Notes under the pieces: model-generated | Database searches by the model: none | What the model was told of the DNA's origin: nothing | Seen by the model: the letters and a program-made list of their open reading frames with translations, nothing else | Assembly (NCBI GenBank): GCA_002381185.1 | Contig: DFOA01000017.1 | Coordinates: forward strand, 62,001 to 126,000 | Source of the DNA: Firmicutes bacterium UBA3553 | GTDB lineage: Bacteria; Bacillota; Clostridia; Tissierellales; Sedimentibacteraceae | Reading direction: 5' to 3' | DNA: 64,000 bases | Shown here: positions 32,155 through 41,194 of the stretch, in pieces | Layout of the letters: each line of letters opens with the position of its first letter | Position numbering within the stretch: the first letter of the stretch is position 1 | Translations under genes and position numbers: made by a program

Positions 32155-34851
32155 ATGATTTCTAATGAAAGTAAATTACAAGAAGTTTTAAAAAGCCGTG
32201 GAATCGATATGGCTGATGTAAACAATCTTTTGGAATCTGATATACAGGAACCAAAAGAAAGCTCTAAAAAATTAATGGAAACTTATTACACATTAAAAGT
32301 TACCGCTGATATGGAAGCACCATACTGGTACAACAGAGTTTGGTGGGAAAATGACGGTGAAGTAACAATAGTAAGAAGAGCAAAGGCTATGGCTGCTGCT
32401 TTATCACATATGACTCCAACTATTCAGCCGTATGAAAAAATAGTTATGAATAAAACAAAAAATGTCAGAGGAGGATTCCCATTTCCATGGACTACAGCAA
32501 GTTTCTTTAATGCCCAGGCTGCAGCTTTAATGGCAGAAGTAGACGCCCCGGCTGAAAGTGAAGCAGATGCTGTAAGTATAGTAGGTGCAGGAGGCGGAAA
32601 TGTTACTCAAAGCTATGGCGAAGTTATTTCAATAGCTAAAAAGTTCGGTATGAGAAAAGAAGAAATTCCTGCGTTAGTTAAGGTTTCAAAACCTTGGGAA
32701 GGCATATCTGTAGAGGAATTAAGTGATAAATTTGCTAAAATGCTTCCGGGATATGACCAATACAGAGATTTGATGGACAGCGTTGTGTGTATGTTTGATT
32801 CATTTGCAATAGCACAGGGACGTGAAGTATCTAACTATTACCTTCCGCTGGAATATGGTTTTGACAGGATTATAGAATTATGTGACGAAAAAATTGCTGA
32901 ATTAATGGGAGAAGCTGGAGATGACGGTATTTTAGGCATGGACAGAGGCTATTACTATGCAGCAATGAAAGAAATCACAAAGGGCTTGAGCGCTTGGTGT
33001 GAAAACTATTCAAAACAAGCAGCATATTTAGCATCTGTTGAAGCAGACTCTGAATTAAAAGCAAACTATGAAAAGGTTTCAGAAGTAATGCATAATGTGG
33101 CTCACAAAAAACCATCTAATTTCTGGGAGGCTATTCAATTAACATTCTGCTGCCATTTAGGTGTTACTAACGAAGATGCTATGTCAGGATTATCAATAGG
33201 GAGACTTGGTCAGGTATTGCAGCCATTCTATGAAAAAGATATTCAAGAAGGCGTCATGGTTGATGAAGAAATAATTGAAATTCTCGAATTATACAGGATT
33301 AAAATAACTTGCATCGAATGCTTTGCATCTGCAGGCGTATCAGGGGGAGTTCTTTCAGGAAATACATTCAACAACCTTTCTATGGGAGGCCTTAATTCAG
33401 AAGGTCTTACGGCAGTAACTCCTTTGGAATACTTGATAGTTGAAGCGGGTATGAGAAACAGAACTCCTCAGCCTACATTAAGTGTATTGTATGATGAAAA
33501 AACACCTGAAGATTTCTTGATGAAATGTGCGGCATGTACAAAACTAGGACTTGGTTATCCCGCTTGGATGAACAATCAAGGCGGAATAAACTACATGTTA
33601 AATCAATATGGTGCTGAAGGAATGAACCTTCAAGATGCGAGAGCCTGGTGCCTTGGCGGATGTCTTGAATCTTCACCGGGATGCTTTCAGCCATTACATT
33701 ACAATGGGAAGACATACATGATTCCTGGAGGTGCATCACCAACATGCGGCACCGGCGTTCACTTCCTGGCAATGCCAAAGATTCTCGAGCTTGTGTTGAC
33801 TAATGGTTTAGACAAAAGAACAGGGAAACGCGTTTATCCTGCACATAACAGAAAACTTGATTCATTTGAAGTGGTTTATGACCAATGGAAGAAATACATG
33901 GAGCTTTCTGTTGAAATATTAAACAAAGTTAATAATCTTCAGATGGATATATGGAGAAAACATGTGATGCCTGTTGTTAACTCCTTATTAAAACCGGATT
34001 GCTTCAGGAAAGGTCAGCATCTTGGAACGATGGGGGCAAGATACAATGCAAGCATTAATGTTGAATCATGCGGAACTATTACGTTGATTAACTCATTGGC
34101 TTCTATTAAGAAAAATGTATATGATGACAAGAAATACACTGTAGAAGAAATGACAGATGCAGTAATTAACAATTTTGGATTTAAAACAGCTTATGAAACT
34201 GGTGTGTTCTCACCGGATTTCAGAGAAAATACAGAAAACAGCACTAAATATGAACAGATATTTGCAGATTGTGTTCATGCTCCTAAATATGGCAATGCAG
34301 ACAGTTATGTTGACAGCATTCTAAAGGACTATGAGTACTACATGTATGATATGGTCCACAGCTACCATTCATATTATGGCAAACCTCTTTACTTATGCCA
34401 GATTTCAGTATCAACGCATGGCCCACAAGGTTTTATAACATTGGCAACAGCGGATGGAAGGCTTGCAGGAACAACATATTCTGACGGATCGTTATCTGCT
34501 GCGCCCGGCACAGATAAAAATGGACTTTATGCATTATTTGAATCTGCAACTTGTTACGACCATGGCATACATCAGAATTCACAGATGAACTTGAAGCTTC
34601 ATCCAACATCAGTTAAAGGCTTAAACGGAACAAGAAAGCTTCTGGATGTAATTCGTGCCTATATGAGAAAAGGCGGATTCCATGTTCAGTTTAATGTTGT
34701 GGATTCAAAAACATTGAGATCTGCCCAACACACTCCGGATAAATACAGAGACTTGATGGTTCGTGTTGCAGGATTTACTCAATACTGGTGTGAAATTGGC
34801 AAACCGATACAGGATGAAGTAATCTTCAGAACTGAGTATGATGAGGTTTAA
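32155..34851 (+). CDS. hpdB: 4-hydroxyphenylacetate decarboxylase, glycyl-radical subunit
   Basis: An 898-residue glycyl-radical enzyme that decarboxylates 4-hydroxyphenylacetate, a tyrosine breakdown product, to p-cresol. Counting from the ATG at 32155 the thiyl Cys is residue 503 in GGCLESSPG, with Glu505, His536, Glu637 and the radical Gly873 in RVAGFTQYW, the same numbers as in the Clostridium scatologenes enzyme. AAGGAGG precedes this ATG; the upstream frame to 32083 lacks one. The C-x-E active site separates it from pyruvate formate-lyase and glycerol dehydratase. It works with HpdC (small Fe-S subunit) and is activated by HpdA. Confidence 0.97.
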   Translation: MISNESKLQEVLKSRGIDMADVNNLLESDIQEPKESSKKLMETYYTLKVTADMEAPYWYNRVWWENDGEVTIVRRAKAMAAALSHMTPTIQPYEKIVMNKTKNVRGGFPFPWTTASFFNAQAAALMAEVDAPAESEADAVSIVGAGGGNVTQSYGEVISIAKKFGMRKEEIPALVKVSKPWEGISVEELSDKFAKMLPGYDQYRDLMDSVVCMFDSFAIAQGREVSNYYLPLEYGFDRIIELCDEKIAELMGEAGDDGILGMDRGYYYAAMKEITKGLSAWCENYSKQAAYLASVEADSELKANYEKVSEVMHNVAHKKPSNFWEAIQLTFCCHLGVTNEDAMSGLSIGRLGQVLQPFYEKDIQEGVMVDEEIIEILELYRIKITCIECFASAGVSGGVLSGNTFNNLSMGGLNSEGLTAVTPLEYLIVEAGMRNRTPQPTLSVLYDEKTPEDFLMKCAACTKLGLGYPAWMNNQGGINYMLNQYGAEGMNLQDARAWCLGGCLESSPGCFQPLHYNGKTYMIPGGASPTCGTGVHFLAMPKILELVLTNGLDKRTGKRVYPAHNRKLDSFEVVYDQWKKYMELSVEILNKVNNLQMDIWRKHVMPVVNSLLKPDCFRKGQHLGTMGARYNASINVESCGTITLINSLASIKKNVYDDKKYTVEEMTDAVINNFGFKTAYETGVFSPDFRENTENSTKYEQIFADCVHAPKYGNADSYVDSILKDYEYYMYDMVHSYHSYYGKPLYLCQISVSTHGPQGFITLATADGRLAGTTYSDGSLSAAPGTDKNGLYALFESATCYDHGIHQNSQMNLKLHPTSVKGLNGTRKLLDVIRAYMRKGGFHVQFNVVDSKTLRSAQHTPDKYRDLMVRVAGFTQYWCEIGKPIQDEVIFRTEYDEV

Positions 34852-34877
34852 AATTAAAAAATAAGGAGGCAATAACA

Positions 34878-35135
34878 ATGAAACATTTTGATTGCAAAAA
34901 TTATATAAATTTAGACTGTGAAAAAGGAATGTGTGCATTGGACAAATGTTTGGTCCCCATTGACGGTGAGGGAAGCGAGGCATGTCCAAGATTTGTTCAG
35001 GCTGAAAAATGCGGGAGCTGCAAAAACTTTCATAATCCTGACAAATATGGAATCGGAACATGCAAGGGATTAGAAAAAGAAAACTGGGCGTACGCCATAT
35101 GTGGAGCTTTCGGTTGTTCAGGATATGAAAAATAA
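34878..35135 (+). CDS. hpdC: 4-hydroxyphenylacetate decarboxylase small Fe-S subunit
   Basis: An 85-residue subunit, the same length as the known clostridial protein. It carries His3, Cys6, Cys19, Cys36 and Cys45, Cys48, Cys62, Cys80 at the positions described as ligands of its two [4Fe-4S] clusters. A small subunit of this kind is specific to 4-hydroxyphenylacetate decarboxylase among glycyl-radical enzymes, which fixes the operon's identity. AAGGAGGCAATAACA gives the start. It sits 26 bp after hpdB. Confidence 0.96.
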   Translation: MKHFDCKNYINLDCEKGMCALDKCLVPIDGEGSEACPRFVQAEKCGSCKNFHNPDKYGIGTCKGLEKENWAYAICGAFGCSGYEK

Positions 35136-35154
35136 TGATTACCAGGATAGTGTT

Positions 35155-36162
35155 ATGAGTAGAGAAGATTTAAAATCAGACGCTGTTCGTTTTGGTCACA
35201 AACAAAAAGAGCTTTGTCAAAATAAATTAAACAAAGGTTTAATATTTGATATACAGAGTTATTCAGTACATGATGGACCGGGCTGCAGAACCAATGTATT
35301 TTTCGTAGGCTGTCCAATGCAGTGCAAATGGTGCGCTAATCCTGAAAGCTGGATTAAAAAGAAACATATAATGTTTGCTGAAAAGGTATGTAAATGGGAA
35401 AAAGGATGCAGAGCATGTAAAAGTGTATGCCCCAACGATTCAATTAAATTTGATAGAAATGGCAAACCAGACATTGACTGGAGCATATGCATTAAATGCG
35501 AGACATTTGAATGTGTTGATATATGTCCGAACAATTCGTTTAAGCAATGTGTCCGTGAACTTTCGGTTGATGAACTTATTCAAATTTTAAGAAGAGATTT
35601 CAACAACTGGGGTTCTGAAGGCGGTGTTACATTTACAGGAGGAGATCCTCTAATGCAGCATGAATATCTCATCGAAGTGTTGAAAAAATGTAAAAACCTT
35701 CACATTCATACTGCAATAGAAACAGAAGCATATATAAACGAAGAAGTATTTTTGAATGTTATGAAGTACATTAATTTTGCATTTATCGATGTAAAACATA
35801 TGAATAGAGAAAAACATAAAGAAGGAACCGGAGTTTACAACGATTTAGTATTATCTAATATTGAAGCTTTGAAGAAATCCGGCTGGAATGGAAGACTGGT
35901 GTTAAGACAACCTACAATATCAGGGTATAATGACAGCGACGAAAATGCATACAAGCTGATTGGATTTATGAATAAGAATTCATTGTATGAAATTAATCTT
36001 CTGAAATTCCATAGATTGGGATTAACTAAATGGGAGCAGCTGGGAAAGAAATATGAATACAGCGACCATGGGGATATGAATGACGAAAGAATGGAGCAGC
36101 TGCAGAAATTGTATTTAGATAACAATATAGCTTGTTATATAGGTGATAATACTCCATTTTAG
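35155..36162 (+). CDS. hpdA: HPAD activating enzyme (radical SAM)
   Basis: A 335-residue radical-SAM activase that makes the glycyl radical on HpdB. SYSVHDGPGCRTNVFFVGCP then MQCKWC supplies the C-x3-C-x2-C SAM cluster. A ferredoxin-like insert follows, with CKWEKGCRACKSVCP and CIKCETFECVDICP for two more [4Fe-4S] clusters; TFTGGDPLMQ and AIETEA are SAM-binding. The ATG at 35155 (AGGA 7 nt upstream) is my choice; an ATG at 35125 overlapping hpdC is possible. It has an N-terminal extension of about 30 residues before the conserved GLIFDIQSYSVHDGP. Confidence 0.95.
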   Translation: MSREDLKSDAVRFGHKQKELCQNKLNKGLIFDIQSYSVHDGPGCRTNVFFVGCPMQCKWCANPESWIKKKHIMFAEKVCKWEKGCRACKSVCPNDSIKFDRNGKPDIDWSICIKCETFECVDICPNNSFKQCVRELSVDELIQILRRDFNNWGSEGGVTFTGGDPLMQHEYLIEVLKKCKNLHIHTAIETEAYINEEVFLNVMKYINFAFIDVKHMNREKHKEGTGVYNDLVLSNIEALKKSGWNGRLVLRQPTISGYNDSDENAYKLIGFMNKNSLYEINLLKFHRLGLTKWEQLGKKYEYSDHGDMNDERMEQLQKLYLDNNIACYIGDNTPF

Positions 36163-36173
36163 TGCTTAATCAG

Positions 36174-36212
36174 AAAGCTGGAGAATGAGGGCTATCTCAC
36201 TCCAGCTTTACT
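36174..36212 (+). terminator. Hairpin after hpdBCA
   Basis: AAAGCTGGAG (36174-36183) pairs with CTCCAGCTTT (36200-36209) then a weak T-rich tail. It may partly end the operon before the YczE gene, allowing lower readthrough. Confidence 0.6.
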
Positions 36213-36252
36213 TATTTGATAATAAATTTGAAATTTAATATGGAGGAAATTT

Positions 36253-36945
36253 ATGAAAACAATAAAAAAGGTATTTATCTATGTTTTGGGATTTTTTATT
36301 TTAGCAATAGGAATAAACATTTCTAAGCGAGCAGGGCTGGGAATTTCACCGGTTAGTTCAATACCGTATGCATGTGAACTTGTTTGGGGAATAGAACTGG
36401 GTAAGGCAACTTATTTGGTATACATGGGCTTAATGGCATTGCAGATTATATTATTGAGAAAAAATTACAAAGTAAGAAGTTTGCTGCAGATTATTGCTAC
36501 CTTTATATTAGGAACATTTATTACATATACAAGCACAAAATATTTGTTATTTTGGCTGCCTGTTCCGTCTAACTATTTCATTCAGCTTGTATACCTGTTC
36601 ATAAGCATCGTAGTAATTGGTGTTGGTGTTTCACTGTTCCTGATTCCAAATATTATGCCTCTGCCTGCAGAGGGCCTTGCTCAGGCAATTGTTGAAGTAA
36701 GCAAGGGAAAAGTGAAGTTTGGAAATGCGAAGATTATGGTTGATAGCGGTATGGTGTCAATATCAGCAATACTTTCCATAATATTTTTAGGAGGCCTTCA
36801 GACTGTGAGAGAAGGTACAATATTAGCAGCAATACTTGTAGGGAAGGTCGTTGGATTTATTTTAAAACATTATAAGCAGAGAGTTACTGACTGGTTTGAA
36901 AAAAGTGAGGATAAAGAAATAAATACAGAAGAAACAGTTGCTTAA
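36253..36945 (+). CDS. YczE/YitT-like integral membrane protein
   Basis: A 230-residue membrane protein with about five or six membrane helices. GFFILAIGINISKRAGLGIS then PVSSIPY at the N-terminus and the loop LFLIPNIMPLPAEGLAQAIV are characteristic of YczE-like (DUF6198) proteins; members are proposed membrane transport or assembly proteins without a firm substrate. ATATGGAGGAAATTT precedes the start. It lies 90 bp after hpdA on the same strand; a role in handling 4-hydroxyphenylacetate or p-cresol is only suggested by position. Confidence 0.8.
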   Translation: MKTIKKVFIYVLGFFILAIGINISKRAGLGISPVSSIPYACELVWGIELGKATYLVYMGLMALQIILLRKNYKVRSLLQIIATFILGTFITYTSTKYLLFWLPVPSNYFIQLVYLFISIVVIGVGVSLFLIPNIMPLPAEGLAQAIVEVSKGKVKFGNAKIMVDSGMVSISAILSIIFLGGLQTVREGTILAAILVGKVVGFILKHYKQRVTDWFEKSEDKEINTEETVA

Positions 36946-37015
36946 ATGCAGCTGTTTCATTCGTAAGAAATTTTATTTATATAATATTTTTTAAAATTAT
37001 AATGAGGGATTCGAT

Positions 37016-37672
37016 ATGTTAGTTGAAAATGTTCATATTTATAAATATATAAAAGATTACATAAATGAAATTCCGGTTGTCAATGTCAAAAAAGGACAAT
37101 TTATATCTAAAGCTTATGATAGAGATGATCAAATATATTACATAATAGAAGGTCAGGTAAAAGTGGAATCCATATCAAGCTGCGGAAAGAAAATACTTGT
37201 GGATACCATTTCTGAAAACGAATTTGCCGGTCAAATAAGTTACCTGAGAAAATCAAATCTTTATTGCAACTCAATAGCTGTAACAGAAGTGAAACTTTTA
37301 AGCATTAAGCATGAAATGATGAATTTATTGATGAAAAACAGCGAATTTTCAGCAGCATTTTATTATAAAACAAGCAGCAGAGTATATCAGATGTATAAAA
37401 AGATGCTTATGAATAATTTATTCAGTCAGTGTGAACTTGTAGCTTATTATATTTTAAACCAATCTCATATGGGTAAATTCATATATAAAAGCATTTATGA
37501 TATGTGTGAGAATTTAAATATAAGCAGAAGAAACTTGTATAACATTTTAAACAATTTAGAAATGCTGGAAATTATAGAAAAAGAACAAAACGGCGTATTT
37601 ACAATAAAGAATGTAAATTATTTAAGAGACAATTCTTTTAATGTAAAAATGTTTATAGAAAATCAATTTTAA
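37016..37672 (+). CDS. Crp/Fnr family regulator, copy 1
   Basis: A 218-residue regulator. Residues 1 to about 120 are a cyclic-nucleotide-type barrel (KGQFISKAYDRDDQIYYIIE, SENEFAGQISYLRKS); residues about 160-200 hold a winged helix (IYDMCENLNISRRNLYNILN). The N-terminal cysteine cluster of Fnr is missing, so it is not an Fnr-type oxygen sensor; the phosphate-binding Arg-Ser of true cAMP sites is also not seen. The copy 118 bp downstream is clearly paralogous. Likely target: the hpd operon. Confidence 0.88.
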   Translation: MLVENVHIYKYIKDYINEIPVVNVKKGQFISKAYDRDDQIYYIIEGQVKVESISSCGKKILVDTISENEFAGQISYLRKSNLYCNSIAVTEVKLLSIKHEMMNLLMKNSEFSAAFYYKTSSRVYQMYKKMLMNNLFSQCELVAYYILNQSHMGKFIYKSIYDMCENLNISRRNLYNILNNLEMLEIIEKEQNGVFTIKNVNYLRDNSFNVKMFIENQF

Positions 37673-37790
37673 ATATGAAAAAAGTAAATATAGATAGTAA
37701 TCTCATGTAGCCATTAAGCACATTAGCTTGATAATTTTTTTAAAAATTAGTATAATTGCTTAGTAAATCTTAGGTCTAAGAGGTTATGCA

Positions 37791-38447
37791 ATGTTGTTGG
37801 AAGATTCTCATATATATCCTTATATTAAAGAATATTTAGAAGAAATACCTGTTATAAAGGCTTCAAAGGGTGAAATTATATCAAAGGCTGAAAATACAGA
37901 TAAACAAATATATTATATTTTATTAGGTACAGTTAAAATAGAATGTATATCAACATATGGAAAAAAAGTACTTGTTGATATTATATCTGAAAATGAGTTT
38001 GCCGGACAGATAAGTTATATGAGAAAGTTTAATTTTTACAGCGATTGTATCGCAGAAACCGATGTTGAACTTTTATTCATAAGCAATGAGATTATGAGTG
38101 TCTTAATGAAAGGCTATGAGTTCTCAACATTTTTTTACTTTAAAACAAGCAGCAGAGTTTATCAGATGTATAAGAAAATGCTTATGAATAACTTGTTCAA
38201 TCAAAATGAACTTGTCTCATATTATATAGTAAACCAATCTAATGAAGATAAATTTATTTATAAAAGTATTTATGATATGTGTGAAAAGTTAAATATAAGC
38301 AGAAGAAGCTTGTATAATATTTTAAATAACCTCGAAAAAAATGATGTTATCGAAAAGGAACAAAACGGTATTTTTTTAATAAGAGATATTGATTATTTAA
38401 TAAAAGATTCTTGTAAAGTAAAAGCGTTTTTAGAAAATGAATATTAA
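37791..38447 (+). CDS. Crp/Fnr family regulator, copy 2
   Basis: A 218-residue paralogue of the preceding gene with the same length. Long stretches are identical, e.g. FKTSSRVYQMYKKMLMNNLF versus YKTSSRVYQMYKKMLMNNLF and IYDMCEKLNISRRSLYNILN. The effector barrel has diverged more than the recognition helix, which suggests similar DNA sites but different signals. AGAGGTTATGCA precedes the ATG. Confidence 0.88.
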   Translation: MLLEDSHIYPYIKEYLEEIPVIKASKGEIISKAENTDKQIYYILLGTVKIECISTYGKKVLVDIISENEFAGQISYMRKFNFYSDCIAETDVELLFISNEIMSVLMKGYEFSTFFYFKTSSRVYQMYKKMLMNNLFNQNELVSYYIVNQSNEDKFIYKSIYDMCEKLNISRRSLYNILNNLEKNDVIEKEQNGIFLIRDIDYLIKDSCKVKAFLENEY

Positions 38448-38493
38448 TATATCCTAAATTAGTATGTTAAACCTTAAAAGCTTAACATAATTT

Positions 38494-38530
38494 AGCTTCA
38501 AACAAACTGTTTGAAGCGTTTATTTTATTG
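38494..38530 (+). terminator. Terminator after tandem Crp genes
   Basis: GCTTCAAACA (38495-38504) pairs perfectly with TGTTTGAAGC (38508-38517) and is followed by GTTTATTTTATT. Confidence 0.75.
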
Positions 38531-38634
38531 CAGAATTAGTGCCTCTGGGGCTAACTCTAAAGTTTTAAAATTTCAATCAACATTATACTATATTGTCCTA
38601 ACAAGGTAATTGTGATAAACTAGTTTTTGACTTT

Positions 38635-38666
38635 GAGGACAGAGCTTAAATTCAAGCTCTGTCCTC
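38635..38666 (-). terminator. Strong hairpin downstream of tyrS
   Basis: GAGGACAGAGCTT (38635-38647) pairs with AAGCTCTGTCCTC (38654-38666), a perfect 13-bp stem 23 bp past the tyrS stop. There is no adjacent T-run on either strand, so it may stabilise the 3' end or act with Rho. Confidence 0.55.
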
Positions 38667-38688
38667 AGAAATAAAAAAATCTGACATT

Positions 38689-39897
38689 TTACGTTTCGTA
38701 TACAATTCTAATAAAGCGTTTTTTACCGATTTTCAACACATCACCATCTGTAAGGACAACATCAGTATCTTTAAGTTTCTGCTGATTGATTTGTACACCA
38801 TTTTGCTGAACCATTCGGCGAAACTCTCCGTTACTTTTTATAAATTCTTTCTCCACAAGCATCGGAATAATTTCAACCAAACAGCTATGAGCTTTTACTG
38901 TAAGCTCTGGTATCTGATCAGGAATAGCCTTTTTGCTGAAGGCTATATCATAGTATTCCTTTGCTTGAATAACTTCCTGTTCTGTATGGTACAGGCGAGT
39001 AATAATCTCTGCTAAGGAATATTTAACGTCCCGGGGGTTTTTACCTTCAGCCAGCTCCTGGCTGATAGTTTTGATACGATCCGGATGCTCATCAGTTGCC
39101 AGTTCAAAGTATTTAATAATCAACTCATCAGGAATTTCCATGACTTTTTTGAACATAAATTCGGCGGACTCATAGATACCGATATAATTTCCAAGACTTT
39201 TGCTCATTTTTTCTACGCCATCTAGTCCCTCCAACAATGGCATGAAAATAGCCACCTGCTGAGGTTGGTTCATAGCTTTCTGCAATGTTCGCCCCATCAG
39301 AATATTGAAGGTCTGATCCGTGCCTCCCAACTCAATGTCTGCTTTCAATGCTATGGAATCATAGGCCTGCATCAGGGGATAAAAGAACTCATGAATTCCT
39401 ATAGGCGTGTTATTATTAAAGCGGTTCTGGAAATCATCTCTTTCCAACATTCTGGCAACCGTAGTTGTGGCGGCTAACCTGAGAACATCCTCAAAATTTA
39501 GCTTGCTCAGCCATTCGCTGTTGTATCGGACAGTGGTTTTTTCCTTATCCAGCACTTTGAATATTTGCTCAAAATACGTCCGGGCATTCTCCTTAACCTG
39601 CTCATCAGTCAGAGCATTGCGTCCCTTTGATTTTCCCGATGGATCACCGATTTTTCCGGTAAAGTCACCGATGATAATTACTGCTTCGTGCCCTAGATCC
39701 TGCATCTGTTTAATTTTGCGCAGCACCACCGCGTGACCAAGATGAATATCCGGTGCGCTTGGGTCAAGGCCCAGTTTAATAATCAAAGGACGATTGTTTT
39801 TGATGGATTCACATAGTTTGTTTCGAAGTTCATCTTCATTTACAAGCATACTTACACCTTTTGCGATAATTCGCAGTTGTTCCTCGACAGTCTTCAT
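38689..39897 (-). CDS. tyrS: Tyrosyl-tRNA synthetase
   Basis: A 402-residue class I synthetase charging tRNA-Tyr. It shows LGLDPSAPDIHLGHAVVLRK (HIGH-type motif at residues 52-55), the tyrosine pocket region ELGGTDQTFNILMGR, KMSKSLGN near residue 232 and a C-terminal S4 RNA-binding domain (EFRRMVQQNGVQINQQKL). The KMSKS form puts it in the TyrZ-like subclass. AGAGGAGAGGGAAA lies ahead of the ATG. Expression is governed by a T-box leader. A second tyrS may exist elsewhere. Confidence 0.97.
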   Translation of the reverse strand: MKTVEEQLRIIAKGVSMLVNEDELRNKLCESIKNNRPLIIKLGLDPSAPDIHLGHAVVLRKIKQMQDLGHEAVIIIGDFTGKIGDPSGKSKGRNALTDEQVKENARTYFEQIFKVLDKEKTTVRYNSEWLSKLNFEDVLRLAATTTVARMLERDDFQNRFNNNTPIGIHEFFYPLMQAYDSIALKADIELGGTDQTFNILMGRTLQKAMNQPQQVAIFMPLLEGLDGVEKMSKSLGNYIGIYESAEFMFKKVMEIPDELIIKYFELATDEHPDRIKTISQELAEGKNPRDVKYSLAEIITRLYHTEQEVIQAKEYYDIAFSKKAIPDQIPELTVKAHSCLVEIIPMLVEKEFIKSNGEFRRMVQQNGVQINQQKLKDTDVVLTDGDVLKIGKKRFIRIVYET

Positions 39898-39959
39898 TTT
39901 TCCCTCTCCTCTAATATTGAATATTCATTTAATATAAGCAAAGTCTATAAGATGGGGAA

Positions 39960-40310
39960 ATAAAAAGCCCCCGTCCTTCTGGAATGAAGGACGAGAGCCA
40001 ATTCTCGTGTTACCACCTTGCGTTTACGGACAATTCACACTGACCGCCTCATCAAGTACGCCATGATACATGGTTATACCCTGAGCACTATAACGTGTGC
40101 GAGAAAACGTCACAGCCTACTAAAAAACGTTCGGTGTGAAGCTCAAAGAGGTATTCATAACCAGTCTGCCACGCGCCTCTCATCATCCGGCAGCTTTCTG
40201 TGTGCGGTGCAGGTTATTACTTTTTCTTATCATAGCTTTTCGACTTTTAATCTTATATTACGGAATGCGGATATTTCCGCAAGTCTTCGTTATGCAGATA
40301 TTAAATAATT
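39960..40310 (-). promoter_or_regulatory. Tyrosine T-box leader of tyrS
   Basis: The minus-strand leader has all key parts: a stem I with an AGTA-type turn and the specifier codon TAC (40153-40151) for tyrosine, the conserved T-box sequence AAGGTGGTAACACG (40019-40006), and a terminator with CGTCCTTC and GAAGGACG arms and a T-run near 39961-39965. Uncharged tRNA-Tyr pairing would favour the antiterminator and turn tyrS on. Confidence 0.93.
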
Positions 40311-40316
40311 ATAAAA

Positions 40317-40345
40317 ATTATAAACTGATAAAATATCATTGTCAA
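40317..40345 (-). promoter_or_regulatory. Consensus sigma-A promoter of tyrS
   Basis: On the minus strand TTGACA (40345-40340), exactly 17 bp, TATAAT (40322-40317), just ahead of the T-box leader. Confidence 0.85.
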
Positions 40346-40418
40346 GCAAATAACGCTTACAAAGGTAACTTTTTTTGTCTGTGAAGCTGGTAAAATAATT
40401 ATTGGTTTATGAGGATAG

Positions 40419-40455
40419 TTCCATATTGTGCCAAACAGAGTCTCTGTGATATAAT
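40419..40455 (+). promoter_or_regulatory. Promoter module A (shared with 50618-50657)
   Basis: TTCCATATTGTGCCAA followed by TGTGATATAATAAA. TTGTGC (40426-40431), 18 bp, TATAAT (40450-40455). Nearly the same two blocks occur near 50620. It lies 137 bp before the isochorismatase-like gene. Confidence 0.55.
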
Positions 40456-40592
40456 AAAACAATTTTAATATTAAAATTACAAAAAGTATATATTAGCCTT
40501 TTGATTAATATTTATATTTAAAATAAACAGCAACAAAATAATATCAGATATTTAAGTAATTATAATGACTAGTATATCAGGAGGAATATGAA

Positions 40593-41162
40593 TTGACACC
40601 AGCATTAATTGTAATAGACATGCAGCAATATTTTTTTAGAACGGAAGAAAGAAGAATAGGATTGCCAAAATTAATATCTTCAATAAATGAACTGATAGAA
40701 TATGTGGAACTTACCAACATTCCAATATATCAGGTTGTTACACAACATAGGGAAGACAAGTCCACATGGAATTTAGTAATGAAAAAATATAATTTTAAAG
40801 CACTAATTGAAGGAAGTAAAGAAGCGGAAATTCTACCTGAAATAAAGGTGAATGATAATCAAATTAAATTAGTAAAGACAAGGCAGAGCACGTTTATCAG
40901 AACAAACTTTGAAAATGATTTAAGAAACAGAGGAATTGACACGTTGATATTATGTGGAGTGTTTACCCATGGATGTGTGGGAAGGACAGCGGTGGATGCT
41001 TACGAGAGAGACTTTAATGTTATAGTATCTAGAGATGCTTCATTTAGTCATATTAAAAAACAAGAAGAAGTAATGTTTGAAGTTATTGAGAATGAACAAG
41101 AACAGTTAATACTAAATAATGAAGAAATAAAGAGGTTTCTGCAGCAGCATATAAGAAATTAG
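40593..41162 (+). CDS. Isochorismatase-family cysteine hydrolase
   Basis: A 189-residue hydrolase. The catalytic set is present: Asp in LIVIDMQQYFF, Lys in KLVKTRQSTF and Cys in GVFTHGCVGRTAVDAYERDF. Related enzymes act on isochorismate, nicotinamide or N-carbamoyl compounds; the substrate here is not clear. The start is TTG at 40593 with GGAGG 8 nt upstream. It begins the long same-strand island of modifying enzymes. Confidence 0.88.
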   Translation: MTPALIVIDMQQYFFRTEERRIGLPKLISSINELIEYVELTNIPIYQVVTQHREDKSTWNLVMKKYNFKALIEGSKEAEILPEIKVNDNQIKLVKTRQSTFIRTNFENDLRNRGIDTLILCGVFTHGCVGRTAVDAYERDFNVIVSRDASFSHIKKQEEVMFEVIENEQEQLILNNEEIKRFLQQHIRN

Positions 41163-41194
41163 TAATTCAGATTTAAAATGAGGAGAAAAAGGAA

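Noticed and set aside
36174..36212. Complete stop of hpd transcription before the YczE gene
   Set aside because: The hairpin lacks a true T-run, so readthrough is likely and the gene may still belong to the transcript.
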